Source: Caldilineaceae bacterium (GTDB lineage Bacteria; Chloroflexota; Anaerolineae; Caldilineales; Caldilineaceae). Taken from it: 34,385 nucleotides of DNA. How positions within the stretch are numbered: the stretch's first letter is position 1; each line of letters starts with the position of its first letter. The notes beneath the pieces are model-generated. The model was not told where the DNA came from, searched no databases, and saw only the letters and a list, made by a program, of their open reading frames with translations. The stretch covers positions 1 to 34,385 of the forward strand of contig JAJDZJ010000035.1 in NCBI GenBank assembly GCA_022824685.1. The letters run 5' to 3'. Below are positions 25,609 to 33,749 of this stretch, in pieces. The translations under genes were made by a program, and so were the position numbers.

Positions 25609-26547
25609 TCACGCCGCCCGGCTCAGCATCTCCTCGCCCCGAAGACCTGCGAGCAGATTGTCCACTGTTCGGCGCGCCATTTGAAATCGGGTCTGGCTCG
25701 TCGCGCTGCCAAGATGAGGAAGGATGATGCAGTTCTCCTGGCGCAGCAGGGGATGATCACGCGGCAGCGGTTCCGGTTCGGTGACGTCCATGGCCGCGCC
25801 GGCGATCTGATTGCGCTGCAGAGCGTCGAGCAGCGCCCCGTGGTCCACGACGCCGCCGCGCGCTACGTTGATAAGAAAGGCGCTCTCCTTCATTCGCGCC
25901 AGTTCCGGCGCGCTGATAATGTGTCTGGTTTCGGGCGACATAGGCACACTGAGCACGACGAAATCCGCCTCCTCCAGCAGTTTTTCCAGCGAGCGGTAGG
26001 AGGCGTTCAGCTCTTCCGCTTGCGGGCTGGGATTGCGATTGTGGTAGAGGACTTTCATGTCGAAACCGCTCGCACGGAGGGCGACGACCCGGCCCACCCG
26101 GCCCATCCCCACAATGCCAAGAGTTGATCCGTAGATCTCATGACCATGCAGAATGTTGCCGTCGTAGACAAGGTAATTCGGGCCGCGCGCGTGCAGCCAG
26201 CCCTGAACGAGGTTGCGGCCGATCGCCATCAACAGTGCGAAAGCCATATCAGCGGTCGCGCCGTCCACGAATCCGGGCGTGTAGCCGACAGGCAGGCCGC
26301 GCGCCTTTGCGTCTTCCAGGACGATATGATCGACGCCAACGCCGAAATTGCTGAGGCATCGCAGTCTTGACATTTTGTCCATCAGCGAGCCGGGAACAAT
26401 CGGATGCCCGTAGACCAGGAACCCTTCGATCGAAGGCAGGATCGGGTCGTCCTCAGTAAGGTCCCAGACATGGACTTCGCACGTGTCTGCCACCATCTCG
26501 GCCATTTCCGGCGGCAGGGCCGAGTCGGTTAAGATTTGGTACGGCAC
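25609..26547 (-). CDS. D-isomer-specific 2-hydroxyacid dehydrogenase (glyoxylate/hydroxypyruvate reductase-like)
   Basis: NAD(P)-dependent dehydrogenase of the 2-hydroxyacid family, 312 aa, from a GTG start with GGAGAG 5 nt upstream. The cofactor motif is GIVGMGRVGRVVA. HNRNPSP after beta-2 is the Arg-containing form often linked to NADPH, as in glyoxylate/hydroxypyruvate reductases. The catalytic Arg is in INVARGGVVD, Glu in DVTEPEPLPRDHPLL and His in ILPHLGSAT, so the site is complete. It is distinct from the dehydrogenase at 22119. It stands alone between the convergent peroxidase gene (54-nt gap) and a divergent glycosyltransferase gene. The physiological substrate is not set by context. 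Confidence 0.93.
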   Translation of the reverse strand: MPYQILTDSALPPEMAEMVADTCEVHVWDLTEDDPILPSIEGFLVYGHPIVPGSLMDKMSRLRCLSNFGVGVDHIVLEDAKARGLPVGYTPGFVDGATADMAFALLMAIGRNLVQGWLHARGPNYLVYDGNILHGHEIYGSTLGIVGMGRVGRVVALRASGFDMKVLYHNRNPSPQAEELNASYRSLEKLLEEADFVVLSVPMSPETRHIISAPELARMKESAFLINVARGGVVDHGALLDALQRNQIAGAAMDVTEPEPLPRDHPLLRQENCIILPHLGSATSQTRFQMARRTVDNLLAGLRGEEMLSRAA

Positions 26548-26639
26548 GGTACTCTCCTTCGCTTAGACTTTCCTGTTTGCAGAGGCATTTGCCCCGGCGT
26601 CCGCCCTGGCCGACAGGACAAAACGAGACACTTCATCCG

Positions 26640-27599
26640 ATGGAACGAATACTCTACTTCTGTCCCGACTTCCCCCAGCCTTCAGGCGGCATAAAGACAC
26701 TCTACCGCCATGTGGCAAGACTGAACGAGATCGGCTTCGATGCCTGGATCGTCCATCAGAAGCGGCCTTTTCACGTCGCCTGGCACGGTATCGAAGCGCC
26801 AACGCTCTGGCTCTCGGAACGGCCGCAGTTCACGCCGCGGGACATTCTTGTGATCCCGGAGGTAATGGCCCAGGTTATGAAACAGACGGCCAGCTTCTCC
26901 GGCGAGCGCGTTGTGATCGCATTGAGCTGGTCGCCGACCTACTGGAACCTCCCACCTGGAGAAACCTGGGCAAGTTACGGCATCAAACGGGTCATCACAA
27001 AGTCGCCGCTCATCCAGAATTACGTGCGTTGGAGCATGGGCATCGAGGCGGCGCGAATCAATGAATATGTAACGCCAACCCGCTACTACTACCAGCAGGA
27101 AGCGAAACGGCCCAAGATCTGCTTTTTGACTCGCAAAGAGCGTTCCGCCGCCTGGCTGCACCAGGTCCTCTCAGCCAAAGGCGAGCCATTCACCGGTTTC
27201 GAGTGGCAACCGCTACGCGAAATGTGCGAGGACGAGTATGCCCGCCATCTGCGCGAGGCGACCGTCTACGTGACAACCAACATGCAAGAGGGCATGAACA
27301 CATCTGTCCTGGAGGCAATGGCTTGCGGCTGCCTCGTCGTAGGCTACAGCGGTGTAGGCGGCAGCGTGTATATGGCGCCGGACGGGCCGTCTCAAAACTG
27401 CATCCTCGTCGAAAACGGCAATGTTCCCGAACTCGGATTGAGGCTGGAAACGGTTCTGAGGGAACTCGCTTCTGATCCTGGCGCCTTCAGCCGGGTCACA
27501 GGAAACGGCCTTGCAACAGCGAAGGTCTACCAGAACCCTGCTGACGAAGAAGACAGCCTGCGGGCCGTATTTGCTCCGCTTGTTGAGGCAGGCGGTTAG
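26640..27599 (+). CDS. Glycosyltransferase, GT4-like (group 1)
   Basis: Predicted cytosolic sugar transferase of the GT-B fold, 319 aa from ATG 26640, with only a weak GAG upstream. The N-terminal domain starts ILYFCPDFPQPSGGIKTLYRH, the loop that binds acceptor in group-1 transferases (shortened here to the recognisable part). The C-terminal donor site has the E-x7-E area NMQEGMNTSVLEAMACGC, then VVGYSGVGG. The sugar donor cannot be read. No other polysaccharide genes lie nearby. Its TAG (27597-27599) interleaves with the TAA of the convergent MOSC gene (27598-27596). A longer frame to 26577 has no support. Confidence 0.86.
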   Translation: MERILYFCPDFPQPSGGIKTLYRHVARLNEIGFDAWIVHQKRPFHVAWHGIEAPTLWLSERPQFTPRDILVIPEVMAQVMKQTASFSGERVVIALSWSPTYWNLPPGETWASYGIKRVITKSPLIQNYVRWSMGIEAARINEYVTPTRYYYQQEAKRPKICFLTRKERSAAWLHQVLSAKGEPFTGFEWQPLREMCEDEYARHLREATVYVTTNMQEGMNTSVLEAMACGCLVVGYSGVGGSVYMAPDGPSQNCILVENGNVPELGLRLETVLRELASDPGAFSRVTGNGLATAKVYQNPADEEDSLRAVFAPLVEAGG

Positions 27600-28123
27600 C
27601 TGCCCTCTTCTTCTTCCTCGCCCAGCAGCAGCTTTTCGACTGTATCGCCAACGCGAATCGTTCCCCCTTCCAGCACTCGCGCCGTAATGCCGCCGTGGCC
27701 CCGCATCGCGTTGTACCCGCCCGGGCCAAAGTTCTCCTCCATACGGCTGCAGGGATGACAGGGGCCGGAGTGTTCCAGCAGCGCATTGCCAATGCGGAAG
27801 CGCCTTTCTTGCAGGCTGAACAGGTTGATGCCCCGCACGACGACATTTCGACGTGCCAGAGACGGATCCGCGGACGGGCCATCCAGAAACGCTCCTACTG
27901 CGTCGAGATGCTCACCCTGTATCAGGGTCACCTGACGCTTGCCGTCCCCTTGACCGTGAAAATGATCTCCTTCGAGGCCGTAATCGGGCACGGCTTCTGC
28001 CTCTTTAACAGATTGCAGCGGGGCGCGGCGCTCCCCGCGCAGACCGATCCACTCCACCGTCCCATTCGCGGCCGGTCTGTCCATCAGCCGCGCCACGTCA
28101 CTCTCTGGGTTTAGCGCTGACAT
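27596..28123 (-). CDS. MOSC domain-containing protein
   Basis: Predicted molybdenum-cofactor sulfurase C-terminal (MOSC) domain protein, 175 aa, from ATG 28123 with AGGAGC 7 nt upstream. The family's conserved Cys lies in the SGPCHPCSRMEE segment, followed by LEGGTIRVGD. Upstream elements are RAPLQSVKEAEAVPDYGLEGDHF and QVTLIQGEHLDA. Stand-alone MOSC proteins (for example the YiiM group) handle sulfur or N-hydroxylated bases with Moco. The C terminus ends in a run of Glu. It overlaps the glycosyltransferase gene tail-to-tail by 4 nt. Specific activity is unknown. Confidence 0.9.
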   Translation of the reverse strand: MSALNPESDVARLMDRPAANGTVEWIGLRGERRAPLQSVKEAEAVPDYGLEGDHFHGQGDGKRQVTLIQGEHLDAVGAFLDGPSADPSLARRNVVVRGINLFSLQERRFRIGNALLEHSGPCHPCSRMEENFGPGGYNAMRGHGGITARVLEGGTIRVGDTVEKLLLGEEEEEGS

Positions 28124-28204
28124 TACTTTTGCTCCTGAATGTTGCTACGACTCCAAATGGTATTGGGTCCCTGGCAAACGATGCCCAACGTCGTCTTCCC
28201 CCGG

Positions 28205-29104
28205 TCACAGCCTGGGCGCACGGCATACAAAGGCGCCCATCCGTACAGGCGCCTGCAGTGTACCCTTGCTGTCAATTTCGTCCTGCGCCTGCTGACGTAC
28301 CAGGGCGGGCAACTGGCGTTTTATGTGCGGTTCGACGTCGCCACGCGCCAGCAGATTGTGATAGCGTCCGATCTTTTTGTAGCTTGCCAGAAACTCATCC
28401 GCGCTGCTGTAGTGCGTACTGTCCTCAAAATAAACCAGGTAAACTTGCCCGAATCCTTCTTCGAGGAGCTGCTTGCCGTTCTCCATGGAGAAAGGCGAAC
28501 CGTTCTGTGATACATAGTCTATGCCCAGAATGTCGAGGGCCTTGTAGTGAAATTCAAGCACGGGCACCCTGATATTATCGCTATTAGTCGTCGCCAACAG
28601 CCAGCCATTCTCGTTTACAACGCGGGCCAGCTCCTTAACGCCGGCGCCAATATCCGGCAGATGGTAGAGAACGTGATTGGCCATGACTCCATCAAAGTGG
28701 CCCGTTGGAAAAGGAAGAGACTGAATGTCTGCAGCCGCGAATTTGGTGAGATGGCGGCGGCGATGCGCTTCCTTCCTGGCCGAACGCGCCATACCCAGAG
28801 AACTGTCAACACAGTAGACGTCGGTGGAATCCACGGAGAACTCTTCGATGAGCGGCCACGTGAACCGGCCCCAACCGCAGCCGGCATCCAAAATCACCGC
28901 GCCGGCCTTCAAGGGCGCGAGGCCAAGCGCCCACGACTCAAACTTCTGTCCGGAGACCATCTTCGTCCCGGCGTGCTTTGCCTTAAGATGTTCTCCGGTA
29001 TCGTAATATGGACAAAGGCCGGAACCTGGCACCTTCTCAGGCACGGAGTGCGCACTCGATCTGCTGCCTCCAACGCTTCGAATCATGTTCGGGTCAACTT
29101 TCAT
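28205..29104 (-). CDS. Class I SAM-dependent methyltransferase
   Basis: Predicted small-molecule methyltransferase, 299 aa. I place the start at ATG 29104 because it overlaps the preceding gene's TGA as ATGA, which implies coupled translation; a TTG at 29113 is the alternative. The SAM motif I is ILDAGCGWGRF, the acidic residue after beta-2 is in YCVDSSLGMA, motif II reads FAAADIQSLPFPTGHFD and motif III ELARVVNENGWLLATTN. This is the Methyltransf_11-like pattern. The C-terminal third is family-variable. The methyl acceptor is unknown. The upstream neighbour is a second, frameshifted methyltransferase and an esterase, perhaps one operon (30723-28205). Confidence 0.9.
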   Translation of the reverse strand: MKVDPNMIRSVGGSRSSAHSVPEKVPGSGLCPYYDTGEHLKAKHAGTKMVSGQKFESWALGLAPLKAGAVILDAGCGWGRFTWPLIEEFSVDSTDVYCVDSSLGMARSARKEAHRRRHLTKFAAADIQSLPFPTGHFDGVMANHVLYHLPDIGAGVKELARVVNENGWLLATTNSDNIRVPVLEFHYKALDILGIDYVSQNGSPFSMENGKQLLEEGFGQVYLVYFEDSTHYSSADEFLASYKKIGRYHNLLARGDVEPHIKRQLPALVRQQAQDEIDSKGTLQAPVRMGAFVCRAPRL

Positions 29105-29783
29105 CTGTAGCAAGCAAAACAGCCGAAACCGCCGAAACTTGCCGAGGCATATCGATCTGTAGAGGAACCGGGACGGTCCTTGCCAGCGGTCGGCGCCCCC
29201 GCTTGGCCAAACCCGCAGCCGCGCAGCATTTCTTCGTGCTCCAGGTGACTATATCGGGACGAATGCGGGTTCTGGTCGTCGAATAGCAGGTCTCCGTAGG
29301 CGAGAACGCCCCCCGCCTTCAAGAGTTCGCGCGCTTGTGACAATACCAGCCGCTGCTCGGCCAGCCCTCCCAGATCATGCAGCGCCTGAATCGAAAGGAC
29401 GGCGTCGACCTTTCCTCGCCAGCCAATCTCATCAAGCTGGAGGGTCCAGTCGTCGTGAACCAGGTCGGCTTGCAGGAAGGATATCTCGCTCTGGCTGCCC
29501 GCTGCCTTGACTTCCTTGGGAGCCTGCGTGCGGCGCAGGCCAAAAGATGGGCCGACAGATCGAAGCCGCAGAAGCGCGCGCGGGGAAGTTGGCGCAGAAG
29601 GAATTCAGCCAGGTAGCCTGCCCCGCAGGCGAGTTCAACGATTCGCGGCGAGCTCTCCGAGCTGTGCTTGATCCGGTTGACAAGCCACACCGCCACTTGC
29701 GCCCGCTGGGGCCACTGCCGGTTCAGGCGCGCCTCCCAACGACGCGCGTCCGAGTCGGTGCGCACTTCGGCTGATCGAATCAT
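29101..29783 (-). pseudogene. Class I SAM-dependent methyltransferase with a single-base frameshift
   Basis: Two frames make one protein of about 227 aa. The first (start ATG 29783, GGAGG 6 nt upstream) gives ARRWEARLNRQWPQRAQ, SAM motif I VELACGAGYLAEF and FCGFDLSAHLLA. The second carries the rest: SEISFLQADL, DAVLSIQALHDLGGLAEQ, LSQARELLKAGGVLAYGD and a tail ending FGCFACYR. The switch is -1 near a CCC run (29518-29520); adding one C would restore a single frame. Neither half alone is a complete enzyme. It may be a true mutation or an assembly error in a homopolymer. The stop overlaps the next methyltransferase's ATG. The esterase gene upstream runs 149 nt into it. Confidence 0.78.
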
Positions 29784-30723
29784 CCTTGGCCTCCAGCTCC
29801 TCTGCCTGCGCCTTCATCGCCACTGCGCCCGTCTTCAGCATGACCCATTCCCCGATTTCGCGGTGGGCCTGCCTCGCTTCCGGCACCCAGGGATAGAACG
29901 CGTGGAAGGCGTGCCACAGGCCGGGCCAGACCTTGAGCGTCGTCTCGACACCGGCAGCTGATGCCTTCGAGGCCAAACGCGTTGAATCGTCGAGAAGAAT
30001 CTCGTCGTCGCCGGCATGAATCAGCAGAGGAGGGAATTCCCGCAGGTCTCCGTAAAGCGGGGAAACCAGTGGATGACTGGTTGGCGTGCTCCCGCGATAG
30101 CGATCGGCAACGATCTTGATTCCTGCCGGGCGCAACCATGGATCCTGTTTTGCGCGGCTTGACACGCTGTCACCGGTTCCCAGCAGATCGGTCCACGGTG
30201 AAAGCAGGACGGCGCCGGCCGGCATCGGCATTTCTTCGTCCCGCAGAGTTTGCAGCAGCGCGAGCGTGAGTCCCCCTCCGGAAGATTCGCCGCCGACAGT
30301 AATTCGCTCGGGGGGATACCCTTGCGCCAACAGGAATCTGTAGGTTGCGCGGGCGTCCATCAGGCCGGCAGGGAAGGGGAATTCGGGGGCCAGGCGGTAT
30401 TCGGGCAGCAACAGGCGGCTGCGGCATGCCCTGGCAATCTGGGAGACGAATCCACGGTGCGACTGACAGGAGCCGATAAAGTAGCCGCCTCCGTGAAGAT
30501 ATAGAAACGCCCTGTCAGATCGTGTGTTTTGTGCGTCGATCCATTCTGCCGGCACGCCGAATGCGTTGACTTTGGCCGCAACCATACCGCTGGCCATGGG
30601 GAGAAGGCGTGCGCCGCGGCGATCCATTGTTTCCCGCTGGTCCGGAATGGGTCGGTCAAGAGGAAGACGGCTGTTTCGCAGCCGGAAGTAGAGTTTGAAT
30701 ACCTGGCCTCGTACGCTGGTCAT
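29635..30723 (-). CDS. Alpha/beta hydrolase, HSL-type esterase
   Basis: Predicted carboxylesterase/lipase of the hormone-sensitive-lipase family, 362 aa from ATG 30723 (AGGGA 7 nt upstream; a longer frame to 30900 lies in the divergent intergenic region). The oxyanion motif is HGGG (77-80), the nucleophile lies in GESSGG (Ser147), the acid is in HAGDDEILLDD and the His in GLWHAFHAF. The catalytic triad is complete. After about residue 312 (the EELEAKDDS stretch) the sequence is an odd Ala/Pro/Gly-rich tail of about 50 residues that reads out of frame through the start of the next methyltransferase gene. I suspect the original stop was lost near 29780. The substrate is unknown. Confidence 0.88.
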   Translation of the reverse strand: MTSVRGQVFKLYFRLRNSRLPLDRPIPDQRETMDRRGARLLPMASGMVAAKVNAFGVPAEWIDAQNTRSDRAFLYLHGGGYFIGSCQSHRGFVSQIARACRSRLLLPEYRLAPEFPFPAGLMDARATYRFLLAQGYPPERITVGGESSGGGLTLALLQTLRDEEMPMPAGAVLLSPWTDLLGTGDSVSSRAKQDPWLRPAGIKIVADRYRGSTPTSHPLVSPLYGDLREFPPLLIHAGDDEILLDDSTRLASKASAAGVETTLKVWPGLWHAFHAFYPWVPEARQAHREIGEWVMLKTGAVAMKAQAEELEAKDDSISRSAHRLGRASLGGAPEPAVAPAGASGGVACQPDQAQLGELAANR

Positions 30724-30850
30724 ATTGTTTCCCTGAAGCGCTTGGTTTCTGTAATTTTCTTTAGAGCCTACCACGGAATTCCGCCTTGCAAAAGCCCCGC
30801 CCCTGCGGTAGCGTACGTTCAGCGGATTCATTGGACAGGAGGAAGGGCAG

Positions 30851-31837
30851 ATGGAGTATCGAGACTTGGGTCGACGCGGTGACATCAGAGTTTCGCCCAT
30901 TGCTTTGGGCTGCTGGCCGTTCGCCGGGGGCGTAATCTGGGGCAGTCAGGAGGACGCCGACTCGATCGCGGCGGTTCATGCCGCCTTGGATTCGGGCATC
31001 ACGTTCTTCGACACCGCCGAGGGCTACGGCCGCTCCGAGGAAGTGTTGGGCCGCGGCCTCAAGGGCCGGCGGCAGGAGGCTGTCGTTGCCACAAAGGTAA
31101 GCGGTGTCAACCTGAAACCGGATGACGTAGAGAGCGCCTGCGACCGCAGTCTGCAGGCGTTGCAGACAGACTATATCGACCTCTATCAGATACACTGGCC
31201 CAACTGGAACGTGCCCCTGAGTGAGACCGTCGGCGCGCTGGACGCGTTGCAGGCGAAAGGGAAAATCCGGGCCTACGGTGTCTGCAACTTTGCCGAGATT
31301 GACCTGTCCGAAATGATCTCACTGGGGCAATGCGTGACGAATCAGATGCCCTACAGCCTGGCCTGGCGAGGCATTGAGAGGGCGGTGTTGCCGCTGTGCC
31401 GGCAGAATGGAATCGGAATCATCTGCTACAGTCCCCTTGCCCAAGGCCTCCTGACCGGCCGTTATGCCAATGCAGAAGAGGTGCCAGAGGGCCTAGCCCG
31501 CACGCGACATTATTCCAGCGAGCGGAAGCATTCTAAGCACGGCGAACCGGGACTCGAAGAGGAGCTGTTCGCGGCCGTCGCCAGGATTCGAAGCATCGCG
31601 GCGGATCTGGCCGAGCCGATGGCGGCCATCGCCCTGGCCTGGCTGCGCCAGCAGGATGGCGTCACCTCACTACTGGTCGGGGCCCGCAACGCCGACGAGG
31701 TACTGCGAAACCTGCCTTCCCTCGAACTGACGCTATCCGATGACGTCCTGCAGCAACTCTCCGCGGCGACGGAGTCCGTTAAGGATGGGCTGGGAACCAA
31801 TCTGGACATGTGGTCCGTTCCCTCGCGCATGAGGTGA
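30851..31837 (+). CDS. Aldo/keto reductase
   Basis: NADPH-dependent oxidoreductase of the AKR barrel family, 328 aa. ATG 30851 follows GGACAGGAGGAAGGG. The catalytic tetrad is recognisable: Asp and Tyr in FFDTAEGYGRSEE, Lys in VVATKVSG and His in YQIHWPN. The cofactor end of the barrel shows YSPLAQGLLTG and SLLVGARNADEVLRNL, as in the YakC/Tas-like branch. It is divergent from the esterase gene. The intergenic gap holds the 10-nt palindrome CGGAATTCCG (30774-30783). It converges with the second PhyH gene (16-nt gap). Substrate unknown. Confidence 0.93.
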   Translation: MEYRDLGRRGDIRVSPIALGCWPFAGGVIWGSQEDADSIAAVHAALDSGITFFDTAEGYGRSEEVLGRGLKGRRQEAVVATKVSGVNLKPDDVESACDRSLQALQTDYIDLYQIHWPNWNVPLSETVGALDALQAKGKIRAYGVCNFAEIDLSEMISLGQCVTNQMPYSLAWRGIERAVLPLCRQNGIGIICYSPLAQGLLTGRYANAEEVPEGLARTRHYSSERKHSKHGEPGLEEELFAAVARIRSIAADLAEPMAAIALAWLRQQDGVTSLLVGARNADEVLRNLPSLELTLSDDVLQQLSAATESVKDGLGTNLDMWSVPSRMR

Positions 31838-31853
31838 CCATCATAAGGCCTGT

Positions 31854-32699
31854 TCAGGGCGCCTGTTTCTGCGGTTCTCGCGCCATCACCTCGTGCGGCC
31901 AGACGATTTCGCGCCGCGCCGGCGAAAGCCTTTCCAGCAGCTCAGGGGACGGCCGGTAGCCGAACCGGAAAATCCCCCAGGAGGGTCCGTAGCGGTAGAC
32001 GACGACGCGGCGGTCGCCCTCGACGGTACGCCGGGCAGATCCGTGGCAGATCGTATCCACGAAGATCAGCGCGTCGCCCGCTTCCATGTAAATTTCCTCG
32101 GCCCCCAGGACAGCGTCTGCCGACCCGCCCAGACCGATGCTGTGTTCATCATACTCAGGGGGCGGAAAGTTGGACTTGTGGCTGCCAGGGATCACCATCG
32201 TTCCGCCATCGCCGGGTCCGATTTCGGTGAGCGCCACCAGGACATTGACCTGGCCGCTCATGAAGTGCCCGTTATGGAACCGGAACTGATTGCGTTTGCT
32301 GACATGATGCCCGCCGGAGTGGATGCCGATCGCTTCACCGGGTCCGCGGAGGTTGGCAAAGTTTTCGTCGATAAACAGGGGGCCATGGTGAAAGTCGAAC
32401 GAACCTTCGCCGCCGACAAAGAATTTGACCTTCTCGTACCATGCTGGATGATCAATCAGATTCTCAAACCCGGGGCCGGCTTCATAGATTTGCTGCAGGT
32501 TGAGTCCGTCGGCAGAGCCGTACTGGTGGCCGTGCACGTATCCTGCCCACTCACCCACCGCCAGTGGCAGAATCGCGTCGATCTCGGCATTGCAGGCTGC
32601 GACCTCTTTGGCTGTAAGAGCGCCCTCCAGGCGCAAATACCCTCTCAGGTCAAAGAGAAAGGTCTCGATGTCGGTCGGTTTCTGCAGTTGGGCGTTCAT
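31854..32699 (-). CDS. Phytanoyl-CoA dioxygenase (PhyH) family oxygenase, H-x-G variant
   Basis: Second PhyH-family protein, 281 aa from ATG 32699 with GGGAGA upstream. It shares with the copy at 21267 the opening FDLRGYL-LE, the GPG-GG--IPGSHK-NFP core (161-179), a distal His219 in ICHGSA and Arg230/231. Its proximal motif is His127-Ser-Gly (AIGIHSGGHH), again lacking the canonical Asp. The segment up to residue 120 (HGHQYGSADGLNLQQI) differs from the first copy, so the substrates probably differ. 2-Oxoglutarate/Fe(II) dependence is family knowledge. It stands alone between a convergent aldo/keto reductase and a divergent glyoxalase-like gene, so context gives no pathway. Confidence 0.87.
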   Translation of the reverse strand: MNAQLQKPTDIETFLFDLRGYLRLEGALTAKEVAACNAEIDAILPLAVGEWAGYVHGHQYGSADGLNLQQIYEAGPGFENLIDHPAWYEKVKFFVGGEGSFDFHHGPLFIDENFANLRGPGEAIGIHSGGHHVSKRNQFRFHNGHFMSGQVNVLVALTEIGPGDGGTMVIPGSHKSNFPPPEYDEHSIGLGGSADAVLGAEEIYMEAGDALIFVDTICHGSARRTVEGDRRVVVYRYGPSWGIFRFGYRPSPELLERLSPARREIVWPHEVMAREPQKQAP

Positions 32700-32875
32700 C
32701 GGATCTCCCGTTCAGTGTTTCCTTCATTTTGGCCGAATGAGGTGGTAAGCTACAATTCTGCGCAAATTGCTTCGTGAAGAGCGCATTGCATTCCAGTTCT
32801 TTCACCTCGCGATTCTGAGCATTATATATCACAGTAGGCGGACAGGATACCCGGAGGCAGTTTGTAAGGACATCT

Positions 32876-33526
32876 ATGGCTCTTTCACCAGATCACCTCG
32901 TATATGCCGCGCCCGTGCTGGACGATGCGGTAGATGACCTGGCCGAGCGGCTCGGCATACGCCCCTCGGCCGGCGGCAGACACCCAAACGGTACGCACAA
33001 TGCCCTGCTGGCGCTGGGCAACGCCTGCTATCTGGAAGTTATATCGCCTGACCCTTCACAGTTCAACCAGGAGGCCGAGAGCGCACTGGCCTTTGGCTTG
33101 GACTGGCTGAAGGTGCCCAGATTGGTGACTTGGGCCGTTCTGGCGCCTACCCTGGAGGAGGTGGCCAGCGCTTCCCAGGCAGCAGGCTACGATCCTGGTG
33201 AAATTCAGCAAGGAGGGCGAGTGCGTCCGGACGGGGTGGCACTGCGCTGGCGCACCACCAAACGGCCTGAAACTCGCGAAGGGTGGCCGCCTCCCGGCGA
33301 CGGCATCGTACCCTTCTTGATCGAGTGGGGAGAGGACACGCCGCACCCGGCCTCGACTTCCGCGCAGGGTGTGCGCCTGCTTGAACTCTCCCTGATTCAT
33401 CCGCGTCCCGCTGAGGTCCAGCCTATGCTGTCGGCACTGCACATCGACATTCTGGTGACCGCTGGCCCGGCGCCGGCAATGCGGGCCAGGCTAGAGACGC
33501 CGCTTGGAATCGTTACGCTGGAGTGA
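32876..33526 (+). CDS. Glyoxalase-like (VOC superfamily) protein
   Basis: Predicted metal-dependent lyase or dioxygenase-like protein of the vicinal oxygen chelate superfamily, Glyoxalase_3-like, 216 aa; AAGGA precedes ATG 32876. Possible metal or substrate residues are in SPDHLVYA (His7), GGRHPNGTHNAL and ACYLEVISPDP. The middle part (VPRLVTWAVLAPTLEEVASAS) begins the second beta-alpha repeat. The reaction cannot be named. It is divergent from the PhyH gene, and an AT-rich TATATA (32823-32828) between them could be its -10 box. Confidence 0.82.
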   Translation: MALSPDHLVYAAPVLDDAVDDLAERLGIRPSAGGRHPNGTHNALLALGNACYLEVISPDPSQFNQEAESALAFGLDWLKVPRLVTWAVLAPTLEEVASASQAAGYDPGEIQQGGRVRPDGVALRWRTTKRPETREGWPPPGDGIVPFLIEWGEDTPHPASTSAQGVRLLELSLIHPRPAEVQPMLSALHIDILVTAGPAPAMRARLETPLGIVTLE

Positions 33527-33749
33527 GGAAAGGCAACATTCGCTTGGATTGAACCGATTATGCTGACCGCAGCCATCACTCTGCCAACTGTCAGCGCGAG
33601 CCCCCCGGTCCGTATGCTCCGCTCCAGCGCAGACTGTTCGGCCCGTCGAGAGCAGTTGACCTGCAACCCGCTCGCTTCAGCCTGAAGCTGAAGAAGATGA
33701 AGCCGATGTCCTGCCCTATTGGCAGATCGGTATACAGGGCAATCGCATC
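33527..33749. other. Short region before the insertion sequence
   Basis: No gene is supported. It contains the palindrome CTGCCCTATTGGCAG (33711-33725) and, at 33735, CAGGGCAATCGC, which could be the terminal repeat of the IS. The other IS end and the target duplication lie outside the window. Confidence 0.45.

Noticed and set aside
29500..29530. Programmed -1 frameshift in the methyltransferase
   Set aside because: The site does not fit an X XXY YYZ slippery heptamer and I saw no convincing downstream stimulator; a single-base loss is simpler.
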